DNA of 17,225 bases from JAIFWC01 sp035688135 (lineage in GTDB: Bacteria; Patescibacteriota; Saccharimonadia; Saccharimonadales; UBA10212), in contig DASSNG010000055.1 in the NCBI GenBank assembly GCA_035688135.1, positions 1-17,225 of the forward strand, read 5' to 3'. Of this stretch, positions 7,494 through 14,667 are shown one piece after another. Made by a program: the position numbers and the translations under genes. The notes beneath the pieces are model-generated. The model saw nothing but the letters and a program-made list of their open reading frames with translations, was not told where the DNA came from and ran no database searches. Each line of letters starts with the position of its first letter. Positions within the stretch are counted from its first letter, which is position 1.

Positions 7494-8246
7494 GTGGACC
7501 CCGAACGAATCATTACCATGCTGGACGCGCCTGGACTTAGCGGCGGTATGTCTCGTGTCGACCAGATTATCATGGATGCAGTAGGATCTGGTATGGAGGG
7601 GTTTTTAATGCGCCGCATAGAGAGCGGCAAACGGCTGCGGCCGATCCTTCTGATACTGGCAGCGGGCGCGCAATCAAGAACCCCGGTCTTGCGTGCCGCC
7701 GCGGCCATAGAACTGGTCCACCAGGCCTCAAAGATGCATGATGACGTTTTAGATAAGGACACCTCCGAGACGGCACGGTATCTTTTGGGCGGAGATTTGC
7801 TTTTAGGCTCCGCGATGGCGATCGGCGCCGGACAGGGAAGACAGACTGCCCAGGTCTTAGCTGACACTGTGGCCCTGATGATAGAGGGTGAGTTCCGGCA
7901 AGCAGGGCTTAAAACCGGTTTCCTGCCGGACGACAGCGCCTATCTTGAGGTCTGCCGGCTAAAGACCGGCTCTTTATTCAGCGCGGCGGCTATAATTGGC
8001 GGCCGGCTGGCAAAAAGAGAAGAGGATCAGATCGGACATTTGGCTGAATTCGGGCAAAAATACGGCCAGGCCTACCAGATACTCGACGACATCAAAGACG
8101 GTGAGTTCAAGGCCGGCCAGCTTCGGCCGGCCAGGGATCAGGCAGTCCGTCTTCATAAAGCCGCTATCGAAGCGCTGAACGGGCTGCCGGACACGCAGGA
8201 ATATCTGAAAAGGTTCGCCGGCATTACGCTGCCCGGTTTATCCTGA
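7494..8246 (+). CDS. Compact polyprenyl (isoprenyl) diphosphate synthase-like protein
   Basis: 250 residues, well short of the usual 290-350. The start is the GTG 2 bases after the LCP stop; an in-frame ATG at 7518 is an alternative. Family motifs: GKRLRP (45-50, IPP binding), HDDVLD (82-87, first Asp-rich DDxxD), KTGSLF (157-162) and QILDDIKD (195-202, second DDxxD at 198-202). Normal members have an RRG sequence just after the first DDxxD; here it is absent (DKDTSETARYLLGGD), and the stretch after the second motif is also short. The family elongates allylic diphosphates with IPP to make C15-C55 prenyl chains. Products would be useful for CyoE (farnesyl diphosphate), quinone tails or the LCP lipid carrier. 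Activity is uncertain because the arginines are missing. Confidence 0.85.
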   Translation: MDPERIITMLDAPGLSGGMSRVDQIIMDAVGSGMEGFLMRRIESGKRLRPILLILAAGAQSRTPVLRAAAAIELVHQASKMHDDVLDKDTSETARYLLGGDLLLGSAMAIGAGQGRQTAQVLADTVALMIEGEFRQAGLKTGFLPDDSAYLEVCRLKTGSLFSAAAIIGGRLAKREEDQIGHLAEFGQKYGQAYQILDDIKDGEFKAGQLRPARDQAVRLHKAAIEALNGLPDTQEYLKRFAGITLPGLS

Positions 8247-8266
8247 TGCGCAAAAACTGATATAGT
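8237..8266 (+). promoter_or_regulatory. Candidate promoter of the cyo operon
   Basis: TATAGT (8261-8266) lies 11 bases before the cyoA ATG, with TTTATC (8237-8242) 18 bases upstream as a weak -35. The predicted leader is about 4-5 bases, too short for a Shine-Dalgarno. Confidence 0.45.
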
Positions 8267-8277
8267 AGAAGTTAAGC

Positions 8278-9174
8278 ATGAGCGGGAAAACCAAAACCTT
8301 GTTCGTATCCGCTATTTTGGTTATTGCAGTAGCCGCGGCGGCATACTATCTGAGCAGCGTAAAGATACCCGTCCTGGAGACCGCAGGGCCGGTTGGCGGC
8401 AATGAAAAGCACCTTATCCTTATAGCCTCCATATTGTCAGCTATAGTTGTCATACCGGTCTTTGCGCTGACTATTTTTATAACCGCCAAATACCGGGCCG
8501 ATAATCATAAAGCCGACTACCGCCCTGACTGGGACGGGAACAGGCTCATAGAATTGACCTGGTGGGCGATTCCGGGCGTAATCATAACTATTCTTTCTGT
8601 CGTGGCCTGGAACAGCGCGCACGCCCTGGATCCTTTCAAAGCTCTGGCCGGCAGCCAGCCGCCGCTTAAGATACAGGTCATATCTTTGGACTGGAAGTGG
8701 CTGTTCATTTATCCGGACCAGGGTATCGCCACGGTCAATAAGATAGACGTGCCCATCGGGCAGCCTGTTAATTTCCATGTGACATCCGATACGGTGATGG
8801 ATTCATTCTGGGTCCCGGCCTTAGGAGGCCAGATATATTCCATGCCGGGCATGGATACCCAGCTGAACCTTCAGGCGGACAAGGCCGGCAGCTACCAGGG
8901 TCGTTCGGCCAATATCAGCGGACGCGGCTTTTCAGCGATGGATTTCACGGTCACGGCGCTGCCAAGCGGAGAGTTTGACGGATGGATGAATCAGGTGAAA
9001 AGCTCAGGCCCCCTGTTGGACCTGAAAGCCTATGACACGCTGGCGAAACCCGGCACGGATGTTGCGGTTAGCCATTATTCTTCGGTCCAGCCGGGCTTAT
9101 ACGGCAGCGTGCTTGATAAATATATGGCGCCGGTACAGCATGCCGGCCAAGAGACGGAGCACCAGCATGATTAG
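8278..9174 (+). CDS. cyoA: Cytochrome bo3 quinol oxidase subunit II
   Basis: 298 residues. Hydrophobic segments at about 8-27 (signal or anchor), 45-70 and 93-111, then an outer cupredoxin domain. The sequence from DWKWLFIYPDQGIATV (138-153) to about 220 is close to E. coli CyoA. The CuA ligand region reads GGQIYSMPGM (183-192), lacking the Cys and His ligands, so this is a quinol, not cytochrome c, oxidase. The protein has no cysteine at all, hence no lipobox Cys like the one E. coli CyoA uses for lipid attachment; the first hydrophobic segment probably stays as an anchor or is cut by a signal peptidase. The C-terminus is His-rich (HAGQETEHQHD). First gene of cyoABCDE; cyoB begins 8 bases before its stop. 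Confidence 0.97.
   Translation: MSGKTKTLFVSAILVIAVAAAAYYLSSVKIPVLETAGPVGGNEKHLILIASILSAIVVIPVFALTIFITAKYRADNHKADYRPDWDGNRLIELTWWAIPGVIITILSVVAWNSAHALDPFKALAGSQPPLKIQVISLDWKWLFIYPDQGIATVNKIDVPIGQPVNFHVTSDTVMDSFWVPALGGQIYSMPGMDTQLNLQADKAGSYQGRSANISGRGFSAMDFTVTALPSGEFDGWMNQVKSSGPLLDLKAYDTLAKPGTDVAVSHYSSVQPGLYGSVLDKYMAPVQHAGQETEHQHD
9156..9159 (+). promoter_or_regulatory. Shine-Dalgarno that fixes the cyoB start
   Basis: GGAG lies 7 bases before the ATG at 9167. The frame is open further upstream (to an ATG at 9032), but that extension lies inside cyoA and has no counterpart in CyoB; the 9167 start also gives residue numbers that align with E. coli at a constant offset of +6. Confidence 0.7.
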
Positions 9175-11146
9175 TGTGGCTTCGGCACTGCTTGGAAAAC
9201 TGAATACCGATGCCTTTCCAAAAGAAATTGTCACAATCGGCGGGGCCATATCAATGGTTGCGATGCTGGTTTTGGCGGCCGCTTTCATTACTTATAAACG
9301 CCGCTGGAAATGGCTCTGGCGCGAGTGGCTTACAACCGTCGACCCCAAAAAAATCGGCATCATGTACATCTTGGTAGCGGTATTGATGCTGGCAAGGGGC
9401 CTGGCTGACGCCATAATGATGCGAGCCCAGCAGGCGACTTCAGTCGGCAGCCATCACGGCGTGATTTCGGCCGATACTTTCCAGCAGGTCTTTTCGGCTC
9501 ACGGGACGATAATGATTTTCTTCGTAGGCATGGGGCTTATGTTCGGCCTTATAAACCTGGTTATGCCGCTGCAGATAGGCTCGCGCGATGTGGCGTTCCC
9601 GACGCTTAATGCCGCCAGCTTCTGGCTGTTTGCCGCCGGCATGGCCCTTATAAACACTTCGCTGGTACTCGGTGAATTCTCGGCGGCCGGCTGGCTGGCC
9701 TACCCGCCGCTATCGGAACTGGCGTACAGTCCCGGAGTAGGGGTGGATTATTGGATATGGAGCCTGGAAATCGCCGGTATCGGCAGTTTGCTGTCAGGTA
9801 TCAATTTCATAACGACAATCATAAAGATGCGGGCGCCCGGCATGAGCCTTATGAAGATGCCGATGTTCACCTGGAGCGCGTTCGGCAGCCTGGTGCTGGT
9901 GGCTTTCGCGTTTCCAATCCTTACCGTCACGCTGACTCTGCTGTTCCTAGACCGGGCTTTCGGCTTCCATTTCTTTACCTCGACGGCCGGCGGCAACCCC
10001 ATGATGTATGTGAATCTCATATGGGCTTGGGGCCATCCTGAAGTTTATATATTAGTCCTGCCGGCATTCGGGGTTTACTCAGAGATAGTATCGACTTTTT
10101 CCGGCAAGCGGCTGTTCGGATACACCTCGATGGTCTGGGCCATCTGGGGGATAGTCCTGCTGTCTTTCACCGTCTGGCTGCACCACTTCTTTACCATGGG
10201 AGCCGGAGCTGACGTAAATGCTTTCTTCGGTATCACGACGATGCTCATAGCCGTACCGACAGGAGTAAAGATATTCAACTGGCTGTTCACGATGTACAAG
10301 GGAAGGGTACGGCTTACTTCTCCCATGTTCTGGTTCCTGGGCTTCGTATTCCTGTTCACGCTAGGGGGCGTAACGGGAGTGATGATGGCCGTGCCGCCGA
10401 TTGATTTCCAGGTTCATAACAGCTTATTCCTGGTGGCTCATTTCCACACCATGATAGTGACCGGCGTGGTCTTCGGGTTCTTTGCCGGCATCACCTACTG
10501 GTTCCCTAAGTTCATCGGATTCAGCCTGAACGAAGCCCTGGGCAAGCTGGCCGCGAAATTCTGGATTGCCGGTTTTATTTTAGCCTTCGGACCGCTTTAT
10601 ATCCTTGGCCTGATGGGCGCGACGCGGCGGATGGACCATTATGACGCAAGCCTTGGGTGGCAACCGCTGTTCGTAGTCGCCGCCATTGGCGTGGGAGTGC
10701 TTACTATCGGCGGCATCTGCCAGCTGCTGCAGCTGGGAATCAGCGTGATAAGCCGCAAGGACCATATGGTTGGCCCTGACCCCTGGAACGGCCGGACACT
10801 TGAATGGTCGGTGCCGACACCGGTGCCGGAGTATGCCTTCGCTGTCATCCCTACGGTGACTGCGCGCGACCAGTTCTGGGCAGATAAACAGGCTCACCGC
10901 CGGCCGCCCAAAACCTATCTGCCTATAAGGCTGCCTAAAAATAACCCCACAGGCATCTTGATCGGCGGCCTGTCGTTTATTGTGGGGTTTGCCGCTATTT
11001 GGCATATCTGGTGGCTGGCCGGCGTCTGTATAGCCGCCTGCGTGGCCGTAATCGCCGACCGGGCGGCCAGCGAAAGCAACGAATCCACTATCCCAGCTAA
11101 AGAGATCGCGGCTATTGAAGCCAGGCTGGCGGGAGGCAGGGCATGA
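9167..11146 (+). CDS. cyoB: Cytochrome bo3 quinol oxidase subunit I
   Basis: 659 residues (E. coli about 663). This is the catalytic subunit of the heme-copper oxidase: it oxidises quinol, reduces O2 to water and pumps protons. Key residues, with E. coli equivalents at -6: low-spin heme ligands His112 and His427; CuB ligands His290, His339 and His340; cross-linked Tyr294 in GHPEVY; high-spin heme ligand His425; K-channel Lys368 in PTGVKIF; D-channel Asp141 in SRDVAFP; Glu292. All are present. At the quinone site Arg77, Asp81 and Gln107 are kept (RGLAD and QQVF), but the E. coli His98 position is Thr104. The tail (about 580-659) includes DPWNGRTLEWS and the IWHIWWLAG helix, as in CyoB. Its TGA overlaps cyoC (ATGA). 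Confidence 0.98.
   Translation: MISVASALLGKLNTDAFPKEIVTIGGAISMVAMLVLAAAFITYKRRWKWLWREWLTTVDPKKIGIMYILVAVLMLARGLADAIMMRAQQATSVGSHHGVISADTFQQVFSAHGTIMIFFVGMGLMFGLINLVMPLQIGSRDVAFPTLNAASFWLFAAGMALINTSLVLGEFSAAGWLAYPPLSELAYSPGVGVDYWIWSLEIAGIGSLLSGINFITTIIKMRAPGMSLMKMPMFTWSAFGSLVLVAFAFPILTVTLTLLFLDRAFGFHFFTSTAGGNPMMYVNLIWAWGHPEVYILVLPAFGVYSEIVSTFSGKRLFGYTSMVWAIWGIVLLSFTVWLHHFFTMGAGADVNAFFGITTMLIAVPTGVKIFNWLFTMYKGRVRLTSPMFWFLGFVFLFTLGGVTGVMMAVPPIDFQVHNSLFLVAHFHTMIVTGVVFGFFAGITYWFPKFIGFSLNEALGKLAAKFWIAGFILAFGPLYILGLMGATRRMDHYDASLGWQPLFVVAAIGVGVLTIGGICQLLQLGISVISRKDHMVGPDPWNGRTLEWSVPTPVPEYAFAVIPTVTARDQFWADKQAHRRPPKTYLPIRLPKNNPTGILIGGLSFIVGFAAIWHIWWLAGVCIAACVAVIADRAASESNESTIPAKEIAAIEARLAGGRA
11131..11136 (+). 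promoter_or_regulatory. Strong Shine-Dalgarno of cyoC
   Basis: GGGAGG lies 6 bases before the cyoC ATG (11143), inside the end of cyoB. It is the clearest ribosome binding site in the window and shows that this organism does use Shine-Dalgarno sites for internal operon genes. Confidence 0.75.
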
Positions 11147-11754
11147 AGACACCCCAAGCCATAGCCGCGCCGTCCGCCGCAGCCGTCCGCAAGAGCGAGG
11201 ACGAAAAGACCCTGTTCGGTTTCTGGCTTTACCTGATGACGGACTGCGTACTGTTCGCCAGCCTGTTCGCCACCTTCGCCGTACTGCGCAACAGCACGTT
11301 CGGCGGGCCTAACGGCGAAGTGCTGTTCAGCCTTAATTTCGTCCTGGCCGAGACCCTTATACTCCTTACCAGCAGTTTTACGTGCGGCCTGGGCATCTTA
11401 GCTGCCAGGCAGAACAACCGCCGCCTGACACTGGCGCTTTTCGCGGCCACTTTTCTGCTGGGCGCGGCCTTCTTATTCCTTGAAGTCCACGAGTTCAGCC
11501 ACCTGTACCAGGAAGGTAACAGCTGGCGGCGCAGCGGCTTTTTAAGCGCTTTCTTCACTTTAGTCGGCACCCACGGCCTCCACATCAGCGTCGGCTTGGT
11601 ATGGATGGGGACCCTGATGGCCCGTGTCCGCCGCGCCGGATTCAACCGTGCCAGCCTGCGCCAGCTGACCATGCTGAGCCTGTTCTGGCATTTCCTGGAT
11701 ATCGTCTGGATATTCATATTCACGATCGTTTACCTGACAGGGATAGTGTTATGA
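11143..11754 (+). CDS. cyoC: Cytochrome bo3 quinol oxidase subunit III
   Basis: 203 residues (E. coli 204), five membrane helices. Strong family match: FGFWLYLMTDCVLFASLFATF near the N-terminus, then FLEVHEFSHL, RSGFLSAFFTLVGTHGLHIS and LSLFWHFLDIVWIFIFTIVYL at the end. The Glu in FLEVHEF is a conserved subunit III residue. Subunit III stabilises the complex and supports proton uptake. It starts in a 4-base overlap with cyoB and its stop overlaps cyoD (ATGA, 11751-11754), so the subunits are translationally coupled in stoichiometric order. Confidence 0.97.
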   Translation: MKTPQAIAAPSAAAVRKSEDEKTLFGFWLYLMTDCVLFASLFATFAVLRNSTFGGPNGEVLFSLNFVLAETLILLTSSFTCGLGILAARQNNRRLTLALFAATFLLGAAFLFLEVHEFSHLYQEGNSWRRSGFLSAFFTLVGTHGLHISVGLVWMGTLMARVRRAGFNRASLRQLTMLSLFWHFLDIVWIFIFTIVYLTGIVL

Positions 11755-12137
11755 GGCAGGAATCCGCGAAACCAAGGCCCGCTAAAATATCTGCCCGCAC
11801 CTACGTGATCGGCTATATCCTGGCCTTATGCCTCACCCTGGTGGCGTTCTACGCCGTAAAGGCGCATGTTGATTCCGGGCATACGTTCTTATCGGATAAC
11901 TTCATGCTGGCGATAATATCGGTCCTGGCGATCGTCCAGCTGATGGTCCAGCTTGTCTTTTTCCTGCATCTGGATAAAGAGTCGCGGCCGCGCTGGAACT
12001 TCATGGCTTTTCTGCTGGCCCTGATGTTTATCTTCATCCTGGTGGCCGGCTCGATATGGATCATGTACCACCTGGATTACTCCATGACGCCTCACCAGCA
12101 GGACCAATACCTGATAAAGCAGGATGGCGGGATATAA
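11751..12137 (+). CDS. cyoD: Cytochrome bo3 quinol oxidase subunit IV
   Basis: 128 residues (E. coli 109) with three membrane helices, preceded by a short basic N-terminus. The conserved core is the second and third helix: QLMVQLVFFLHLDKES, RWNFMAFLLALMF and VAGSIWIMYHLDYSM, as in CyoD. The protein is a small accessory subunit involved in assembly of the complex. The start is the ATG overlapping the cyoC stop, with AGGGA 7 bases upstream; the frame is open further upstream only as an out-of-frame shadow of cyoC. The extra length lies at the ends (a polar Gln-rich tail, HQQDQY). Confidence 0.95.
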   Translation: MRQESAKPRPAKISARTYVIGYILALCLTLVAFYAVKAHVDSGHTFLSDNFMLAIISVLAIVQLMVQLVFFLHLDKESRPRWNFMAFLLALMFIFILVAGSIWIMYHLDYSMTPHQQDQYLIKQDGGI

Positions 12138-13011
12138 AACCGTGGAACTCCTAAAGGCTTACGCGGCGCTTACCAAGCCGCGGGTGATGATGGCCAACGC
12201 GCTTACCAGCGCCGCCGGGTACCTGCTGGCTTCGGGCAACGCCGGGCGCTTTTACGGCTGGCGGTTCCTGGCGCTGTTCGCCGGTTCGTCTTTAGTCATC
12301 GCTTCGGCCTGCGCTATCAATAACTATCTAGACAGGGATATAGACAGCATCATGGAGCGCACCCGCAAACGCCCAACGGCCACTGGGCAGATAGGCCGCA
12401 CGGGCGCTGTTACTTATTCGATTCTGCTTTTGGCGGCCGGGCTGGCCGTCCTAAGCCTTTGGACCAACCGGCTGGTGGTTCTGATTGGTATCGCCGGTTT
12501 CATCGATTATGTATGGCTGTATGGGGCCTTAAGCAAACGGCGGTCTGTGCATGGCACTCTTGTAGGAAGCATCTCCGGCGCCGTACCCGTGCTAGCGGGC
12601 TATGTCGCCGTATCGGACCGTATCGATGCCGGGGCGGCTTTGGCGTTCGCCAGCCTTTTCTTCTGGCAGATGCCGGAATTTTACTCGATAGCGATTTACA
12701 GGCGAAAAGAGTACGCCGCAGCCGGAGTGCCGATAATTTCAGTGGTAAAAGGGGTTAAGCGTACAGCGGCAGAGATTTTCTTTTATATGGTGCTGTTCGT
12801 TGCCAGCGCGCTGCTGCTGACGGTTTTCGGCTATACCGGATGGATATATTTTGGTGTCATGGCCGTTCTGGGGATTTATTGGCTGTCTATCGCCGGGCAG
12901 GGGCTGAAAGGAGGCGGCAGCGACGCCTGGGCCCGTCGGGTGTTCCATTTCTCCATGATAATAATCCTGGTTTACTGCGTCGCCCTCTCGGCTGGACCGT
13001 TAATACCATAA
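12124..13011 (+). CDS. cyoE: Protoheme IX farnesyltransferase (heme O synthase)
   Basis: 295 residues (E. coli 296), a UbiA-superfamily membrane prenyltransferase. It attaches a farnesyl chain to protoheme to give heme O for the oxidase. Motifs: LTKPRV near the start, the first Asp-rich motif NNYLDRDIDSIMERTRKRP (Asn and Asp ligands for Mg-diphosphate) and the second motif AIYRRKEYAAAGVPIISVVKG, very like E. coli CyoE. The start is uncertain: ATG 12124 overlaps cyoD by 14 bases and has no spaced Shine-Dalgarno, while GTG 12142, 4 bases after the cyoD stop and with GGGAT 8 bases upstream, would give 289 residues and a more usual N-terminus. It needs farnesyl diphosphate, possibly from the prenyl synthase gene upstream of cyoA. 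Confidence 0.96.
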   Translation: MAGYKTVELLKAYAALTKPRVMMANALTSAAGYLLASGNAGRFYGWRFLALFAGSSLVIASACAINNYLDRDIDSIMERTRKRPTATGQIGRTGAVTYSILLLAAGLAVLSLWTNRLVVLIGIAGFIDYVWLYGALSKRRSVHGTLVGSISGAVPVLAGYVAVSDRIDAGAALAFASLFFWQMPEFYSIAIYRRKEYAAAGVPIISVVKGVKRTAAEIFFYMVLFVASALLLTVFGYTGWIYFGVMAVLGIYWLSIAGQGLKGGGSDAWARRVFHFSMIIILVYCVALSAGPLIP

Positions 13012-13020
13012 GCGCTTCGC

Positions 13021-13050
13021 TTGCGTATATAAAGAGCTTAAGGTTATTAT
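13021..13050 (+). promoter_or_regulatory. Candidate promoter of the frameshift gene
   Basis: TTGCGT (13021-13026) and TATTAT (13045-13050) are spaced by 18 bases, and the box ends 9 bases before the ATG at 13060, predicting a leaderless start. A perfect TATAAT (13054-13059) directly abuts the ATG but would start transcription inside the gene. The 48-base gap after cyoE also holds a small AAGCG/CGCTT hairpin (13010-13022) without a T-run. Confidence 0.45.
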
Positions 13051-13059
13051 TCTTATAAT

Positions 13060-13446
13060 ATGGAGCAAGGGTATGGGGCGCCATCTGACTCAGAAGCTGC
13101 TATTGCAGAAGCTCAAGGCACTGAGCCGCCGGAGCCGCAGAGAACAGAGGCATTTGGCCGGCCGGAGGCCGAAGGCGCGCAGGCTCTGGCTGAATTCAAC
13201 GATTTAATGGCTGTGAGCGGCGAGGTTATCGTGGAAAGCCCGCGGCTGCCGGGCGTACCGCTGCCGCTGCAGGCCCTTATGAACGCCTGTCCCGAACCGG
13301 TTACAGAAGAAAATGCCCATAAGTTCCTGGCAGAAGCGCATGCTCTGCTGGCGGCCGGACGGACTTTAGAAGACGAGGAAGTTAACGAAGAAGAGGCTAT
13401 TGAAGAAGAAACCGAGCCACAAGAGTCTAAAAAAAAACTGAATTAG
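13060..13446 (+). CDS. Acidic low-complexity protein, N-terminal part (frame 0 product of the frameshift gene)
   Basis: 128 residues if read without a shift. Rich in Glu, Ala and Pro, with a poly-acidic end (EEVNEEEAIEEE) and a lysine run encoded by nine A's, then Leu-Asn-stop. The middle (about 45-105) looks more ordered and may hold a small helical domain (ALAEFNDLMAV, KFLAEAHALLAAG). There are no signal peptide, membrane segments or recognised family. The stop comes 7 bases after the A-run, exactly where the -1 frame becomes open and stays open for 1.2 kb with the same composition. I infer that this is the 5' part of one longer gene, with the 128-residue form being either a genuine short product or an artefact of a base error. 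Confidence 0.7.
   Translation: MEQGYGAPSDSEAAIAEAQGTEPPEPQRTEAFGRPEAEGAQALAEFNDLMAVSGEVIVESPRLPGVPLPLQALMNACPEPVTEENAHKFLAEAHALLAAGRTLEDEEVNEEEAIEEETEPQESKKKLN
13429..13437 (+). other. Run of nine A's: probable -1 slippage site
   Basis: In the upstream frame it reads as three AAA codons. A TAA at 13428-13430 closes the -1 frame immediately before it, and a TAG at 13444-13446 closes the upstream frame just after it, so the two open frames meet only within this run. Reading one base back (or one extra A in the mRNA) continues as Thr-Glu-Leu-Ala-Lys to the stop at 14660. A-runs of this length are known slippage sites for RNA polymerase and ribosomes (for example dnaX of Thermus). Confidence 0.6.
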
Positions 13447-14660
13447 CCAAAGGCGACGAAGAGGAAAAGAAAAGCCCGGCAGCAGAAAAAAAATCAGCCG
13501 AACCCGAGGCGCCTCTTAAGATTGCTCACGCGCATCAAGCAGCCGAGGCAAAATATTCTGAGCCGGCAACTATTATCACCGCAGGCTATGAGGGCGCGCC
13601 CAGTACCCCTCACCCATTTTTAATCAAAGACATTCCTGCGGCCCGGAAGACCCAGAGACACTCTGAAGGAAAAAAAGAAACATACTCAAGGCCTCAAAAA
13701 ACATCAGAAGCTATCGTGCGCCAGCCTGGCAGGGCAGCGCCGGAAGGATCGCAGGCGGCGCCCTTACCAAACCTGGAGCGGAATCAGGGAACCATGGAAC
13801 AGGCGGCTGAATTCCTGGGACCAATAATCGATATGTCTCTAGCGGGCCCTGCAGCCGGCGAAGCAGAAACTCCGGGCGAGGTCCTGCTTATCCCTGAAGA
13901 AAATGTCATGGAGCTACAGGCAGAAGAACCAAGCGTTACACCAGAGGCCATAGCTATCAAAGAATTTGAAGACGGACTGCCGAATTGGCCGCTGCCAGAG
14001 ACCGCATTCACCGAACGCCCCATAGGTCCAGAGGACCCTGGCCGGGAAACAGACGGCATCGAAGGTGAAGCCCCCTATGCTTTTTCCGTAGAGGGTAACC
14101 CTGCGGATATCTATGCCAATCCTGAATCTGACCTCCAGCTCGGACAAGCCGAGGATATGCTTATGCTGCTGGCCGAGTCGGTCAATGAATACCGGGTACC
14201 GGGAGGTGAATCGTTGGATGAGATCTTAGAAGAAATTACCCTAAGGATAGAGGCAATTAGCTCTACTGGCGATATAACACCTGGAGAGCCCGGCGTCTAC
14301 CGTATATCGGACACAGAATCAGCGCCTGAACAGGAAGCCGCTGAAAATCTTGAAGAGCTTGAGAAATTATTTTATCTTCTGATAGAAACTGTGGACGCCG
14401 AAAATTCCCCTCAGCTGGTAAAACTTTTTGTCAGATTGGCGGCTGTCCAGGCGGAAAAGGGTAGTATACGCTCCGAGGGGATAGGAAAGCCGGCTCCTGA
14501 CGGTGAAGGTACTCACGAGGCGATCCGTCAGCTTATGCTGACGCTAAAATCCATGAATAATATTCAGGACTGCCTCCGGCATATCGGCGATTCAGCGATT
14601 CGCCTATTTCTAGGCTTTGGCGCCCAGCCCGGTTCTAAGCGCCCGCTGCAGGTAGTATAA
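13437..14660 (+). CDS. Acidic low-complexity protein, C-terminal part (reached by -1 shift)
   Basis: 407 codons open with no stop. The part from 13437 to 13715 has no start codon of its own (first GTG at 13716, first ATG at 13794), yet it encodes the same Glu/Lys/Ala/Pro-rich sequence as the gene's 5' part, which argues that it is translated as one 533-residue protein. From about 14150 the sequence becomes more regular, with predicted helices (AEDMLMLLAESVNEY, LEELEKLFYLLIETV, PQLVKLFVRLAAVQ) and a C-terminal HEAIRQLMLTL...CLRHIGDSAIRLF segment, perhaps a small helical domain. There is no signal peptide or membrane segment. I do not recognise a family; a cytoplasmic scaffold or a lineage-specific protein is possible. 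If it is expressed alone, GTG 13716 or ATG 13794 would serve. Confidence 0.65.
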   Translation, partial: TELAKGDEEEKKSPAAEKKSAEPEAPLKIAHAHQAAEAKYSEPATIITAGYEGAPSTPHPFLIKDIPAARKTQRHSEGKKETYSRPQKTSEAIVRQPGRAAPEGSQAAPLPNLERNQGTMEQAAEFLGPIIDMSLAGPAAGEAETPGEVLLIPEENVMELQAEEPSVTPEAIAIKEFEDGLPNWPLPETAFTERPIGPEDPGRETDGIEGEAPYAFSVEGNPADIYANPESDLQLGQAEDMLMLLAESVNEYRVPGGESLDEILEEITLRIEAISSTGDITPGEPGVYRISDTESAPEQEAAENLEELEKLFYLLIETVDAENSPQLVKLFVRLAAVQAEKGSIRSEGIGKPAPDGEGTHEAIRQLMLTLKSMNNIQDCLRHIGDSAIRLFLGFGAQPGSKRPLQVV

Positions 14661-14661
14661 T
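14656..14661 (+). promoter_or_regulatory. -10 box embedded in the preceding stop codon
   Basis: A consensus TATAAT overlaps the TAA stop of the frameshift gene and ends 6 bases before the ATG at 14668. TTCTAA (14633-14638) at 17-base spacing is a weak -35. No Shine-Dalgarno is present, so a leaderless transcript is predicted. Confidence 0.5.
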
Positions 14662-14667
14662 TTAAGA

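Noticed and set aside
9032..9166. Upstream extension of cyoB to an ATG at 9032
   Set aside because: The 45 extra residues are basic and lie wholly inside cyoA in another frame; GGAG before 9167 and alignment to E. coli CyoB support the shorter start.
8278..11146. Cytochrome c (aa3/CuA) oxidase
   Set aside because: Subunit II lacks the CuA cysteines and histidine, and subunit I aligns best to CyoB; this is a quinol oxidase.
10580..11152. 190-residue minus-strand open frame
   Set aside because: Antisense to the end of cyoB; the long open frame follows from GC-rich codon use, and the translation shows no family features.
11601..11750. Upstream extension of cyoD
   Set aside because: It lies inside cyoC out of frame, is Pro/Asp-rich and unlike any CyoD; the ATG at 11751 has a Shine-Dalgarno and an ATGA overlap.
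13010..13022. Terminator after cyoE
   Set aside because: AAGCG/CGCTT can form a 5-base stem but no T-run follows; it is too weak to call.
13716..14660. Independent gene starting at GTG 13716
   Set aside because: No Shine-Dalgarno or promoter is seen there, and the same frame is open and similarly biased for 280 bases upstream to the A9 run, so the GTG is more likely internal.
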